Assembly: GCF_046719735.1 (NCBI RefSeq)
Contig: NZ_JAUTWQ010000006.1
Span: 186,001 to 250,000, forward strand
Direction: 5' to 3'
Length of the DNA stretch: 64,000 bases
Source of the DNA: Halobacillus_B rhizosphaerae
GTDB lineage: Bacteria > Bacillota > Bacilli > Bacillales > Halobacillaceae
Positions within the stretch are counted from its first letter, which is position 1, and every line of letters starts with the position of its first letter. Positions 26,791 to 35,359 of the stretch are shown here, piece by piece. A model generated the notes under the pieces. It was not told the DNA's origin, ran no database searches, and saw only the letters and a program-made list of their open reading frames with translations. A program made the position numbers and the translations under genes.

Positions 26791-26827
26791 GAAAAAGCGC
26801 TCAAAAACATTGAAGTCCCTGAGCGCT
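26791..26827 (-). terminator. Intra-operon terminator-like hairpin between xylA and xylB
   Basis: AGCGCTCA and TGAGCGCT form an 8-bp GC-rich stem with a 16-nt loop, followed on the minus strand by TTTTC. It lies between co-directional genes and would give partial read-through. Confidence 0.6.
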
Positions 26828-26836
26828 CTGAATCGT

Positions 26837-28171
26837 TTACTTCATTCCTACAGGAACATTTACACTTAATAAATACTGATTCAGTACCGATTTCAACCAT
26901 TCCATCCGTCCTGATTGGTTCTCGATTTCACCAAGACTTAGAGCATGCTCTTCTAACAAATGAAAGTTTGTGTCTCCATCAACAATTTTCTTCCCAATCC
27001 CTTCGGAGAAACTACTATAACGGTTTTCAATGAACTCTTCCAACACTCCATCTTCCAGTAACTTGTGAGCTACTTTTAAACCGATAGCAAAACTATCCAT
27101 ACCTGCGATATGAGCGTGCAACAGATCATCGGGCTTAAATGATCCTCTTCTAACCTTAGCGTCGAAATTCAACCCGCCTTTACCTAAGCCGCCATTTTTC
27201 AAAATTTCATACATGGCTAAAGTAGTAGAATATAAGTCAGTCGGGAATTCGTCCGTATCCCATCCCAGCAGCGTGTCTCCCTGGTTCGCATCCACGGAAC
27301 CCAGCATGCCGTTCACACGAGCATAACGAAGCTCATGTTCAAAGGTATGACCAGCTAGGGTAGCATGATTAGCTTCAATATTAAATTTAAAATCATTGGA
27401 AAGGTTGTATCGTTCCAGAAAAGCAAGACTGCTTGCTACATCATAATCATACTGATGCTTAGTCGGTTCTTTAGGTTTGGGCTCGATTAAAAACTGACCC
27501 GTATAGCCAATTTCTTTAGCATAATCGAGAGCCATGTGATAGAACCGTCCTAAGTTATCTAGTTCAAGTTTAAGGTCGGTGTTCAGTAATGTTTCATAAC
27601 CTTCGCGTCCTCCCCAGAAGACATAGTTTTCCGAACCAAGCTCCTGTCCAATTTCCAATCCTTTTTTCACTTTAGCAGCGGCATAGGCATACACATCCGC
27701 ATTATTGGTTGACGCAGCGCCATGAACGAAACGAGAATGGGTGAACATATTAGCCGTATTCCATAGCAATTTAGTTTTACTCGTTTTCATATAGTCTTTA
27801 ATCATTGAAATGATTTCATCAAGATTTCGATTCGTCTCTCCGAGTGTACTACCCTCCGGAGCTACATCAACATCATGGAAACAGAAATAGGGCACATCGA
27901 GCTTTTCAAAGATTTCGAACGCAGCTTCCACTCTAGCTTTAGCTAAATCCATTCCCTGCAAATGATTCCATGGACGCTCCATATTGCCAGCACCAAAGGG
28001 ATCCGATCCATCGGCTGTAAATGTGTGCCAGTATGCCACAGAAAAGCGTAGATGCTCTTCAAGTGTTTTATCCCCTAATTTTTCTTTTGGATTATAGTGC
28101 TTGAATGAAAAAGGATTGGTCGACTGTGTTCCTTCATATTGCACTGCATTCACTTCATTAAAATAACTCAT
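26837..28171 (-). CDS. xylA: Xylose isomerase
   Basis: The 444-residue TIM-barrel enzyme converts D-xylose to D-xylulose. Family signatures are VAYWHTFTADGSDPFG (about 45-60), FCFHDVDVAPEG with the catalytic His99/Asp102 pair, VFWGGREGYETLLNTD, IEPKPKEPTKHQYDYD (metal site) and IEANHATLAGHTFEHEL. The length is that of class II (Gram-positive/Thermoanaerobacter type) isomerases. An excellent AAGGAGG precedes ATG 28171. It follows the M24-like gene by 28 nt in the XylR-controlled operon. Confidence 0.96.
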   Translation of the reverse strand: MSYFNEVNAVQYEGTQSTNPFSFKHYNPKEKLGDKTLEEHLRFSVAYWHTFTADGSDPFGAGNMERPWNHLQGMDLAKARVEAAFEIFEKLDVPYFCFHDVDVAPEGSTLGETNRNLDEIISMIKDYMKTSKTKLLWNTANMFTHSRFVHGAASTNNADVYAYAAAKVKKGLEIGQELGSENYVFWGGREGYETLLNTDLKLELDNLGRFYHMALDYAKEIGYTGQFLIEPKPKEPTKHQYDYDVASSLAFLERYNLSNDFKFNIEANHATLAGHTFEHELRYARVNGMLGSVDANQGDTLLGWDTDEFPTDLYSTTLAMYEILKNGGLGKGGLNFDAKVRRGSFKPDDLLHAHIAGMDSFAIGLKVAHKLLEDGVLEEFIENRYSSFSEGIGKKIVDGDTNFHLLEEHALSLGEIENQSGRMEWLKSVLNQYLLSVNVPVGMK

Positions 28172-28199
28172 GGTTCTAATTCCTCCTTAGAATATTTAC

Positions 28200-29315
28200 T
28201 TAAATTTCATAGATAGCTGGACGCTTTACAATTTCTCCGGTTGGGCTCTCAAATTGGAGCATGGGCCATAGAGAATCAGCAGTGGTAATTATTTCACTTC
28301 GGCTTCCCTCTACTAAAATTGTGTCCTCAGATTTCGTTCCTGTGATCGAAGGATTCCACGCAAAGGCTTGGAATGGTTCCACCTCAAAGGAACTAGCAGG
28401 AGTAAGTAAAAAATCACGATTCTCATAGCCTATCGCCCCTCCTTGATGATGCAGCAGCCACTCATCTTTAAAACCTGCTTCAGCGTACGCCCTCTTCAAC
28501 GTATGTAAGAGTTGTTCCGCCCTTACGCCTCGTTTTGTATTAAAAATTAATTGAGCATCAATCCAAGCGGTTTTCTCATGAATAGATTGAAGACTTTGCT
28601 CTACTTTCCCTACGTGGACAATCCTAGTTAAAGCCACCGTTAGTCCTTTTTCCTGAACACAAGAAATGACCATACACTTTTGATAGAAAGGCTTCATCGT
28701 TGGAACAGGGTGTCGATAATTTGCAATTCTTTCATCGGCAGCCACCAAAGCCACAGTAGGGGTAAGACCGGCATCCATAAATTGACTGTTTAATTTACCC
28801 GCGATTTCCATTTCAGTCATCCCAGGCTTCAGCCCCTGGCAGAACTTCTCGGTAATAGCCGTCGCTTTAAAACCTAAATTTCTTATTCTTTTTACTTCGG
28901 GGGTGGTTAAAGAAAATCGCAAAGGCGCGATGTTTACGACCTGGTGGTCTAATGCTTTCAATCCCGTATCAGAGGCAAGACGATGAACTACAGGAACCTT
29001 CTCCATCGCTTCTTCAATAGACTGGTACCATGGATAATCAATAACTTCATAGGAAAGGCCGATCATTTCCTCAGCCATAATTCTCGGTTTTTCGATGGTA
29101 TTGGCTAGGAGAAATACATTATCCTTAGTGATTAACAGACCGCACTCTCCGGTCATACTGTTATAAGGAATACCGTTATAGCCACCGCTAGTTAGCCAGG
29201 CAAAGTTATCTTTTCTTTGTAAAAGGAGTGAATCAAAATGTTGTTCCTCCAAAAAATCATAAATTCGCTTAAGCTTCAGTTGTAAGTCGCTTTGAGTAGT
29301 TGAGAACGCTTTCAA
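28200..29315 (-). CDS. M24-fold (creatinase/prolidase-like) protein lacking metal ligands
   Basis: The 371-residue protein has the two-domain creatinase/aminopeptidase P layout: a small N-terminal domain (about 1-135) and a pita-bread domain. The start is TTG 29315 behind GGGAGGG, inside a perfect cre. The dinuclear metal site is not conserved. The first Asp position reads CMVIS (214-218), the second ALTRIV (229-233) and the first Glu position WNPS (320-323); only HHQGG (His289/290) and Glu330 remain. It is therefore not an ordinary metallopeptidase. As the first gene of the xylAB operon it may be a non-metal hydrolase acting on a pentose-linked compound, but this is speculative. Confidence 0.75.
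   Translation of the reverse strand: MKAFSTTQSDLQLKLKRIYDFLEEQHFDSLLLQRKDNFAWLTSGGYNGIPYNSMTGECGLLITKDNVFLLANTIEKPRIMAEEMIGLSYEVIDYPWYQSIEEAMEKVPVVHRLASDTGLKALDHQVVNIAPLRFSLTTPEVKRIRNLGFKATAITEKFCQGLKPGMTEMEIAGKLNSQFMDAGLTPTVALVAADERIANYRHPVPTMKPFYQKCMVISCVQEKGLTVALTRIVHVGKVEQSLQSIHEKTAWIDAQLIFNTKRGVRAEQLLHTLKRAYAEAGFKDEWLLHHQGGAIGYENRDFLLTPASSFEVEPFQAFAWNPSITGTKSEDTILVEGSRSEIITTADSLWPMLQFESPTGEIVKRPAIYEI
29301..29314. promoter_or_regulatory. CcpA cre site at the first codons of the xyl operon
   Basis: TGAGAACGCTTTCA matches the cre consensus TGWNANCGNTNWCA at every defined position. It overlaps the TTG start at 29313-29315, downstream of the promoter, where CcpA would act as a roadblock under glucose. 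Confidence 0.8.
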
Positions 29316-29385
29316 AAAAAGTTACCCTCCCTTACTATGAAATCTACTTCAATCCTCGATGAAACTCTCTTTGTTTGTAGTCTAG

Positions 29386-29437
29386 ATTATATCACTTCCT
29401 TCCTTTGTTTGTCTAATTAATAAACAAAGTTTATAAT
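29386..29437. promoter_or_regulatory. Divergent xyl promoters overlapping a XylR operator
   Basis: Minus strand: TAGACA (29415-29410), 18-bp spacer, TATAAT (29391-29386) drives the xyl operon. Plus strand: TTGTCT (29409-29414), 17-bp spacer, TATAAT (29432-29437) drives xylR. The dyad CTTTGTTT (29403-29410) / AAACAAAG (29422-29429) spans both -35 boxes and resembles xylO. A further half-site CTTTGTTTG lies at 29369-29377. XylR would repress both directions until xylose binds. Confidence 0.75.
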
Positions 29438-29511
29438 GATATTATCCAAAGAATTTCCTTAATAAATGAAGTTCTTTCTTTCAGAGTTTATAATAAAAGG
29501 AGAATAGTCAA

Positions 29512-30717
29512 ATGATGAGGAGAGAAACACAAATGCCAGAAACAGGCAACCAGAAATTAGTAAAGAAAATAAATAAATCGATCGTGCTTAAAATGATTCG
29601 GAATCAAGCGCCTATTTCAAGGGCGGCAATCTCACAAAAAGCCGGACTTAATCGCGGTACGGTATCTTCTCTAGTCAGTGAATTAATTGATGAGCAGCTC
29701 ATTAGCGAATCAGGTATGGGCGAATCCAGAGGCGGTCGTAAACCCGTCATTCTGCTCTTTAACCAAGCCGCTGGTCATTCCATTGGGATTGATCTTGGCG
29801 TTAATTATTTGCTTGGTGTACTCACGGATCTCAAAGGAAAAGTAGTAGAAGAACGAAAGATTGAAATTCACAGCTTGTCGGCAGAGGAAATTATTTCTTC
29901 TATTAAAAGCATGATTCGAGAGTTACATAAATCTGCTCCCGAAAGCCCTAATGGAACCGTCGGCATAGGGATTGGAGTTCCCGGAATAGTCAATCATGAG
30001 GGCGAAGTGTTATTGGCTCCCAACCTAATGTGGGATCATATTCCTTTAAAGAAAATATTAGAAGAGGAATTCTCCATTCCAATTTTAATTGAAAATGAAG
30101 CCAACGCTGGGGCCTATGGTGAAAAGCTCTATGGGGCAGGAAAAGAACAAGAGAACTTAATTTATATTAGCGCAGGGATAGGAATAGGGGCAGGACTGAT
30201 CTTAAACAATGAGTTATATCGTGGATTAAAGGGTTATTCGGGAGAAGTCGGTCATATGGTTATTGATGTGGAAGGAAAACATTGCCGCTGCGGAAGGCAA
30301 GGCTGCTGGGAGCTCTACGCTTCTGAACAAGCAATTCTAAATGAAGCCCATGCCTTGGGGATCAACGAAGACTCAGCCGACCCGCTTACATTAGAACAAC
30401 TAATCAGTCTAGCTGACAAAGGTCATCAAGAAGTGATTGATCTCTTTATAAAGACAGGAAAATATCTTGCAGTTGGAATTCTGAATATGATTAATACCTT
30501 TAACCCTGAACAAGTCATTATCGGGAATAGAATGGCCATGGCTGAAAAATGGATGAAACCTGTAATTAGTGAAACGATGAAAGAACAATCCAAGGAGTTT
30601 AACCAAGAAGGAATAGACATCTCTTTTTCTAAATTAGCCACCCATTCTTCTCCTTTAGGTATGGCTGCCTTTATAACAGAGAATTTCCTGGAAAGTGGCA
30701 TAGCCCAAATCCATTAA
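29512..30717 (+). CDS. xylR: Xylose repressor XylR (ROK family)
   Basis: The 401-residue protein has an N-terminal winged helix (about 25-75; PISRAAISQKAGLNRGTVSS) and a ROK sugar-binding domain. The latter shows GIDLGVNYLLGVLTDLKG, IGIGVPGIV, ENEANAGAYGE and the zinc motif CRCGRQGCWE. AAAGGAG lies 9 nt before ATG 29512; a second ATG at 29533 also has an AGGAG site. It is divergent from the xyl operon with the operator between them. A hairpin separates it from the convergent dehydrogenase gene. Confidence 0.92.
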   Translation: MMRRETQMPETGNQKLVKKINKSIVLKMIRNQAPISRAAISQKAGLNRGTVSSLVSELIDEQLISESGMGESRGGRKPVILLFNQAAGHSIGIDLGVNYLLGVLTDLKGKVVEERKIEIHSLSAEEIISSIKSMIRELHKSAPESPNGTVGIGIGVPGIVNHEGEVLLAPNLMWDHIPLKKILEEEFSIPILIENEANAGAYGEKLYGAGKEQENLIYISAGIGIGAGLILNNELYRGLKGYSGEVGHMVIDVEGKHCRCGRQGCWELYASEQAILNEAHALGINEDSADPLTLEQLISLADKGHQEVIDLFIKTGKYLAVGILNMINTFNPEQVIIGNRMAMAEKWMKPVISETMKEQSKEFNQEGIDISFSKLATHSSPLGMAAFITENFLESGIAQIH

Positions 30718-30732
30718 TGCTCCTCAATCAGT

Positions 30733-30768
30733 TAAAGCCTGCAGCCTCATGAGAGACTGCAGGCTTTA
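30733..30768. terminator. Hairpin between xylR and the convergent ALDH gene
   Basis: TAAAGCCTGCAG and CTGCAGGCTTTA form a perfect 12-bp stem with a 12-nt loop. The T-run is poor on both strands, but the position suits a bidirectional terminator. Confidence 0.55.
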
Positions 30769-30794
30769 GTGGTTTGCCAGCGGATTTTATTTTA

Positions 30795-32255
30795 TTACCC
30801 TTTTAAGAACACCGTTTTCATCGTAGTGAAGAATTCTTTTGCTGCCTCTCCCTGCTCTCTTGAATAAGAGCTGGAAGCTTTCATACCCCCAAATGGCGCT
30901 TGCAATTCGACTCCAGCGGTTTCAGAGTTAATTCGTACTAAACCGGCTTCGATATCATCGATGAAGGAAAGAATGTGATCAATATTTTTTGAGAAAATAG
31001 AAGCGCTCAAGCCAAACTCTACATCGTTCGCTAATTCAATCGCTTCTTCAATCGTTTCTACTTCCATCAATGCCAGTACCGGACCGAAAATCTCTTCTTG
31101 AGCAATCGTCATGGAGGAACTTACTTTATCAAAGATAGTGGGTTCGATATAATACCCTCCATTTTCATCACTAATCGGTTCCCCTCCAAATAAAAGTTCT
31201 GCTCCTTCTTTTTGTCCAACTTCAATATAGTTTTTCACCGTTTCAAATTGACCTTTCGTCGCACAAGGGCCCATCCATGAAGTTTCCTTAAGTCCGTCAC
31301 CAACGCTAATGGCCTCTACCTTCGCAAGTAATTTTTGCTTGAACTTTTCATAAACCCCTTTTTGTACGATCACACGACTGCTGCACGTACATTTCTGTCC
31401 AGTAGATTTCAATCCGCCGCTAATCGCTGCATCTACAGCTAAATCAAGATCACAATCTTCAGCCACGATAATTGGGTTCTTCCCGCCCATTTCAAGCTGA
31501 TACTTTCCTCCACGGGCTGCGACGGTCTTTCCAATGTGATTTCCTGTGGCATTGGAACCTGTGAACGTTACCGCGGTTACTTGTTTATTCTCTGCTAATC
31601 CTTGCCCAATCACAGAGCCCTTACCTGTTACAAGATTAATAACACCCTCTGGAAATCCGGCTTGATCGAAACAATCCATCACTTTAGCCGCAGTAACTGC
31701 CGCTTCTGTTGCTGGTTTCAAAACAACTGAATTACCATAAATCAAGGCCGGTGCGGATTTCCATAAAGGTATCGCAACTGGGAAGTTCCAGGGCGTAATG
31801 ACTCCTACTACTCCCAGAGGAACACGTTTACTAAACATAAGAGCTGAGCTATCGGTAGAAGGAATAACATCGCCTTCTTTTCTCATGCCTTCTCCTGCAT
31901 AATATCTCAGAATGGCTACTCCTCGGGCTGTCTCCCCCTTAGCTTCTGGAAGAGTTTTTCCCATTTCCCTTGTCATCGTTTCGGCAATATCATCAATGTT
32001 CGCTTCCAGCTTATCAGCAACCTTGAACAAGTAATTCCCTCGCTCAGCACCTGAAAGCTTTTTCCACTTTTTCTGAGCTTCTGACGCTGCTTGAACGGCG
32101 AGATCTAAATCTTGCGCACTGGAGTTTTGAACACTGCCTACAATTTCGGACGGATTCGCCGGATTGGTACTTTCAATTACTTCTCTTGAATCGGACGCGC
32201 TCCATTTTCCATTAATATAATTTAAAAAAGTATTCGTTTCTGTTGTCGTTTTCAT
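30795..32255 (-). CDS. Alpha-ketoglutaric semialdehyde dehydrogenase (2,5-dioxovalerate dehydrogenase)
   Basis: The 486-residue ALDH-superfamily enzyme starts at ATG 32255 behind AAGGAGG. Catalytic Cys289 is in TGQKCT, general base Glu255 in LEMGG, and VITPWNFPVAIP plus the NAD-binding TFTGSNATG are present. It resembles the Bacillus YcbD type that oxidises alpha-ketoglutaric semialdehyde to 2-oxoglutarate. Its place 19 nt behind the FAH-family dehydratase gene supports this as the last step of the non-phosphorylative pentose route feeding the TCA cycle. Substrate is inferred from family and context. Confidence 0.82.
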   Translation of the reverse strand: MKTTTETNTFLNYINGKWSASDSREVIESTNPANPSEIVGSVQNSSAQDLDLAVQAASEAQKKWKKLSGAERGNYLFKVADKLEANIDDIAETMTREMGKTLPEAKGETARGVAILRYYAGEGMRKEGDVIPSTDSSALMFSKRVPLGVVGVITPWNFPVAIPLWKSAPALIYGNSVVLKPATEAAVTAAKVMDCFDQAGFPEGVINLVTGKGSVIGQGLAENKQVTAVTFTGSNATGNHIGKTVAARGGKYQLEMGGKNPIIVAEDCDLDLAVDAAISGGLKSTGQKCTCSSRVIVQKGVYEKFKQKLLAKVEAISVGDGLKETSWMGPCATKGQFETVKNYIEVGQKEGAELLFGGEPISDENGGYYIEPTIFDKVSSSMTIAQEEIFGPVLALMEVETIEEAIELANDVEFGLSASIFSKNIDHILSFIDDIEAGLVRINSETAGVELQAPFGGMKASSSYSREQGEAAKEFFTTMKTVFLKG

Positions 32256-32274
32256 CTTTATTCCTCCTTGAGAT

Positions 32275-33186
32275 TTAGTTAGATACAGATGATGTATGTT
32301 GTACAGCCAGCTTTTCAACTGGATTCCTTAACGTGCCTATTTCTGGAATCGTAATTTCGATTAGATCCCCATCCTGTAACGTAAAATCATTATCAGGAAT
32401 AATGCATGTGCCCGTAAATAGTACGGTGCCATCAAAGAGTTCGTTATCGCGATGCAGGTATTCAACTAGCTCATCATATTTTCTTTTCAACTGAGAAGTG
32501 CTGGCACTTTCTTCGAATATTTTTGAACCATTCCTGCTGATTGTACAAGTAATGGTTAACTCATAAGGATTGTTAACGGTTTCAGCAAGTCGTATAGACG
32601 GTCCAAATGAGCAGGAATGCTTCCATATCTTTGCCTGGGGAAGGTACAAAGGATTTTCTCCTTCAATATCGCGGCTGCTCATGTCATTGCCGACCGTGTA
32701 GCCAACAATCTTCCCCTGTTTATTAAGGACAAGGCCTAATTCCGGTTCTGGAATCTGCCAGTTCGAATCATTGCGGAGATAAACCGGCTGATTCGGTCCA
32801 ATCGTTCTGCGGCTGGTCGATTTCATGAAAAGCTCAGGTCGTTCTGCTTCATACACTTTGTCGTAGTAGGAGTCACTCACTTCCTCCTTCCCTTCGTGGG
32901 CTTCATAATTACGGGCTCGTTTACTTTTCAGATATGTAACCCCAGAAGCCCATACTTCTTCAGCGTTTAAAGGAAGCAGTAAATGCAAGTCTTCTAGCTT
33001 CTGCCCAATAGGCTTCGAATCCTGAATAGCTTCCTTTACGAGAGAGAGACATGTCACATCGTTTTCTTCCGCTTGCTCAATGATTTCCAGAAAGTCCTGA
33101 TAAGGTAACAGGTAAATGGAATGATCCTCCTTGACGACAGCTAATTGACTGGCTCCATCCTGGGTTTTAAATTTAATAATATTCAT
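32275..33186 (-). CDS. FAH-family 2-keto-3-deoxy-pentonate dehydratase
   Basis: The 303-residue fumarylacetoacetase-fold protein starts at ATG 33186 with GGAAGG upstream; a longer in-frame start at 33249 would read through the operator. The C-terminal fold shows IPEPELGLVLNKQGKIVGYT (metal-binding Glu pair), GNDMSSRDIEGENPLYLPQA and KHSCSFGPSI. Enzymes of this kind dehydrate 2-keto-3-deoxy-xylonate or -arabonate to alpha-ketoglutaric semialdehyde. That fits the downstream ALDH and the xylonate dehydratase at 44361. It is preceded by the palindrome at 33200-33216. Confidence 0.82.
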   Translation of the reverse strand: MNIIKFKTQDGASQLAVVKEDHSIYLLPYQDFLEIIEQAEENDVTCLSLVKEAIQDSKPIGQKLEDLHLLLPLNAEEVWASGVTYLKSKRARNYEAHEGKEEVSDSYYDKVYEAERPELFMKSTSRRTIGPNQPVYLRNDSNWQIPEPELGLVLNKQGKIVGYTVGNDMSSRDIEGENPLYLPQAKIWKHSCSFGPSIRLAETVNNPYELTITCTISRNGSKIFEESASTSQLKRKYDELVEYLHRDNELFDGTVLFTGTCIIPDNDFTLQDGDLIEITIPEIGTLRNPVEKLAVQHTSSVSN

Positions 33187-33199
33187 TGCATCACCTTCC

Positions 33200-33216
33200 G
33201 TTTTATAATATAAAAC
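33200..33216. promoter_or_regulatory. 17-bp palindrome, candidate IclR operator, copy 1
   Basis: GTTTTATAATATAAAAC is perfectly symmetric around its centre. The same site, differing only in the centre base, lies before the xylonate dehydratase gene at 44267-44283. It sits 14-30 nt upstream of the FAH-family dehydratase start, after the IclR gene. Confidence 0.65.
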
Positions 33217-33250
33217 ACCGTTTTCATATAGTGACAAAAAAACATCCACT

Positions 33251-34024
33251 TTACGAGCTTGTTAAAGTAGACGTATAGCCCAGCTTTTCAGAAATACTGC
33301 GGCTTGCTTGTTTAAGTCTTTCGACAACAGGGTGGATCTGTTCCCCGGAAAATCTTGTGGACGGTGCAGACATACTAATTGCCGCCGCCACCTTCGCTTC
33401 ATGATCATAGATCGGAACCGCGACACACGTAACTCCTGGCTCGTTTTCTTCATCATCGACCGCATAGCCAAGCTTAAGTACTTTATCTAGTTCATTGAGA
33501 AAGTCCTGACGTGAGTTTAATGTTTTGGAAGTAAAGGTTTGGTAATGATAATCCTTTAGAATTTCGTCCTTCTTTTTCTGCGGCTGATAGGCGACCAATA
33601 CCTTCCCTACAGCACTCGAGTGAACGGCTACTCTTCTGCCAATGCGTGAATACCCGATAATAGCATTAGGACTCTCTACTTTATCAATGTACACCCCGGT
33701 TTTATCATCCAATATTACTAAGTGAACTGCCAGCCCCGTCTCTACTGAAAGTTCGACTAAGGAAGGCTTGGCAATCGCTCTTATATCCATGCTGTTCATC
33801 AAGAAATTCGACCGTTCGACCAGCTTCATCCCCAGGCTGTATTTACCTGATTCAGGATTTTGTCTGATATAGTCATGCTCTTTTAATGTTTTAAGCAGCG
33901 AATGAACCGTGCTTTTGTTCAAGTCAAGCTTTAAACTGATTTCTGAAATTTTCAGTTCAGGCGTCAGTTCATTGAACAAATCTAGAATTCTAAAGGCTCT
34001 GTCAACAGATTGAATGATCGGCAT
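33251..34024 (-). CDS. IclR-family transcriptional regulator
   Basis: The 257-residue protein has an N-terminal winged helix (1-65; SVDRAFRILDLFNELTPELK, KSTVHSLLKTLKEHDYI) and an IclR effector domain (about 75-250) with GLAVHLVILDDKTGVYIDKV and ISMSAPSTRF near the end. IclR proteins often control sugar-acid pathways and bind keto-deoxy acids (KdgR, for example). It lies directly before the FAH dehydratase and dehydrogenase genes. A palindrome shared with the xylonate dehydratase promoter is the likely target. AAGGAG lies 10 nt before ATG 34024. Confidence 0.87.
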   Translation of the reverse strand: MPIIQSVDRAFRILDLFNELTPELKISEISLKLDLNKSTVHSLLKTLKEHDYIRQNPESGKYSLGMKLVERSNFLMNSMDIRAIAKPSLVELSVETGLAVHLVILDDKTGVYIDKVESPNAIIGYSRIGRRVAVHSSAVGKVLVAYQPQKKKDEILKDYHYQTFTSKTLNSRQDFLNELDKVLKLGYAVDDEENEPGVTCVAVPIYDHEAKVAAAISMSAPSTRFSGEQIHPVVERLKQASRSISEKLGYTSTLTSS

Positions 34025-34167
34025 GTTGTGGTGACTCCTTCGTTGATTACTCGTGCATTAGTTACAATATATATCCAGAGTAATAGGCAGTCAAGTGGAA
34101 TAATTCTGAAAACATTTAAAAATCGGCAGTCCAAGTGCATGATAACAGGAAATAAAAATTCTTTAAT

Positions 34168-35319
34168 CTATATCTTTTCCCAGCCTCTATTTATAGCGGA
34201 ATTCTCAATTGACTCCATGACCCTCTGATTCATTAGCCCATCTTTAAAGTTAGGATGAGGAGAGTAATTGGCAGAGATCCCTTGAAAGAATTGATGCACA
34301 AGATGAATAAACGTATGTTCATAGCCTATGCTGTGGCCAGGCGGCCAGTAGGCTCCGGCATAAGGGTGCTGTTCTTCTGTGCAATGAATGGTGCGAAAGC
34401 CTTGTAATCCTTCAGGAGAATCGGTGAAATATACATCCAATTCATTCATTCGTTCCATATCCCATCGGATCGAGCCAGTTTCACCGTTAATTTCAAATTT
34501 GTTCTTATTACGATTCCCACCAGCAAATCGTGTTGCTTCAAATATTCCCATTGCACCGTTTTTAAACTTTGCCAAGAAAGCAATGGCGTCGTCCACAGTC
34601 ACTTGACCATATTCATTCTGGTTAGAAGTGCCGCGCAGCCCTCCTTCTTCACTGGGAACTGGCCGCTCCTCCACAAATGTTTTCATCATCGAACTCACTT
34701 CTTCCATTTCTCCCACCAGGAACCTTGCTAAATCAATACTGTGTATACCAATATCTCCCAACGCCCCTGAACCAGCCACTTCTTTTTTCAGGCGCCAAAT
34801 CAGTGGAAAAGACGGATCGATAATGAAATCCTGAAGATAGTGAGCACGGATATGATGGATTTTACCTAAATATCCTTTTTCAATTAATTGCTTCGCATAC
34901 TGAACAGCAGGTGCAAACCGATAATTGTGACATACCATGTGAACGACATTATTTTTTTCCACTGCTTCAAGCATTCTATTCGCATCTTTCACGTCAAGGG
35001 CAAGAGGCTTCTCTGAGATAATATGCTTTCCTGCCTCAGCTGCCTCTATGGCAATTTCAGGGTGGGTATGGTTAGGCGTAACGATATCAATCACATCTAT
35101 ATCATCACGTTGAATCAGATGGCGCCAATCTGTCTCATAGCTGTGCCACCCCATTTCCTCGGCTGCTTTTTTCACGGCAGATTCATTGCGCCCCGAGACA
35201 GCTTTGAGGCAAGGCTTAGGACTGTCCGGAAAAAAGAACGATAAATCACGATAAGCATGACTATGCATTTTTCCCATAAATTTGTAGCCAATCATTCCGA
35301 TATTTATTTGCTCCGCCAT
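34168..35319 (-). CDS. Gfo/Idh/MocA-family oxidoreductase (first of two)
   Basis: The 383-residue protein has an N-terminal Rossmann fold (IGMIGYKFMGKMHSHAYRD), the family EKPLA motif (ISEKPLALDVKDA, about 95-107) and the C-terminal alpha/beta domain with GDIGIHSIDLARFL. Such enzymes oxidise or reduce sugars, inositols or their acids with NAD(P). It is the last of the long operon running from 44082. It could be a xylose or xylonolactone-related dehydrogenase or act on side-chain sugars; sequence alone does not decide. AGGAGGAGG precedes ATG 35319. Confidence 0.8.
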   Translation of the reverse strand: MAEQINIGMIGYKFMGKMHSHAYRDLSFFFPDSPKPCLKAVSGRNESAVKKAAEEMGWHSYETDWRHLIQRDDIDVIDIVTPNHTHPEIAIEAAEAGKHIISEKPLALDVKDANRMLEAVEKNNVVHMVCHNYRFAPAVQYAKQLIEKGYLGKIHHIRAHYLQDFIIDPSFPLIWRLKKEVAGSGALGDIGIHSIDLARFLVGEMEEVSSMMKTFVEERPVPSEEGGLRGTSNQNEYGQVTVDDAIAFLAKFKNGAMGIFEATRFAGGNRNKNKFEINGETGSIRWDMERMNELDVYFTDSPEGLQGFRTIHCTEEQHPYAGAYWPPGHSIGYEHTFIHLVHQFFQGISANYSPHPNFKDGLMNQRVMESIENSAINRGWEKI

Positions 35320-35359
35320 ACGAACTCCTCCTCCGCATTCAGATTCTTAAAAGTCAGCC

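Noticed and set aside
28200..29315. Ordinary Xaa-Pro metallopeptidase annotation
   Set aside because: Most metal ligands are replaced, so peptidase activity should not be assumed from the fold.
33187..33249. 21-residue extension of the FAH-family dehydratase
   Set aside because: It would be read through the 17-bp palindrome and lacks a ribosome site; ATG 33186 has GGAAGG.
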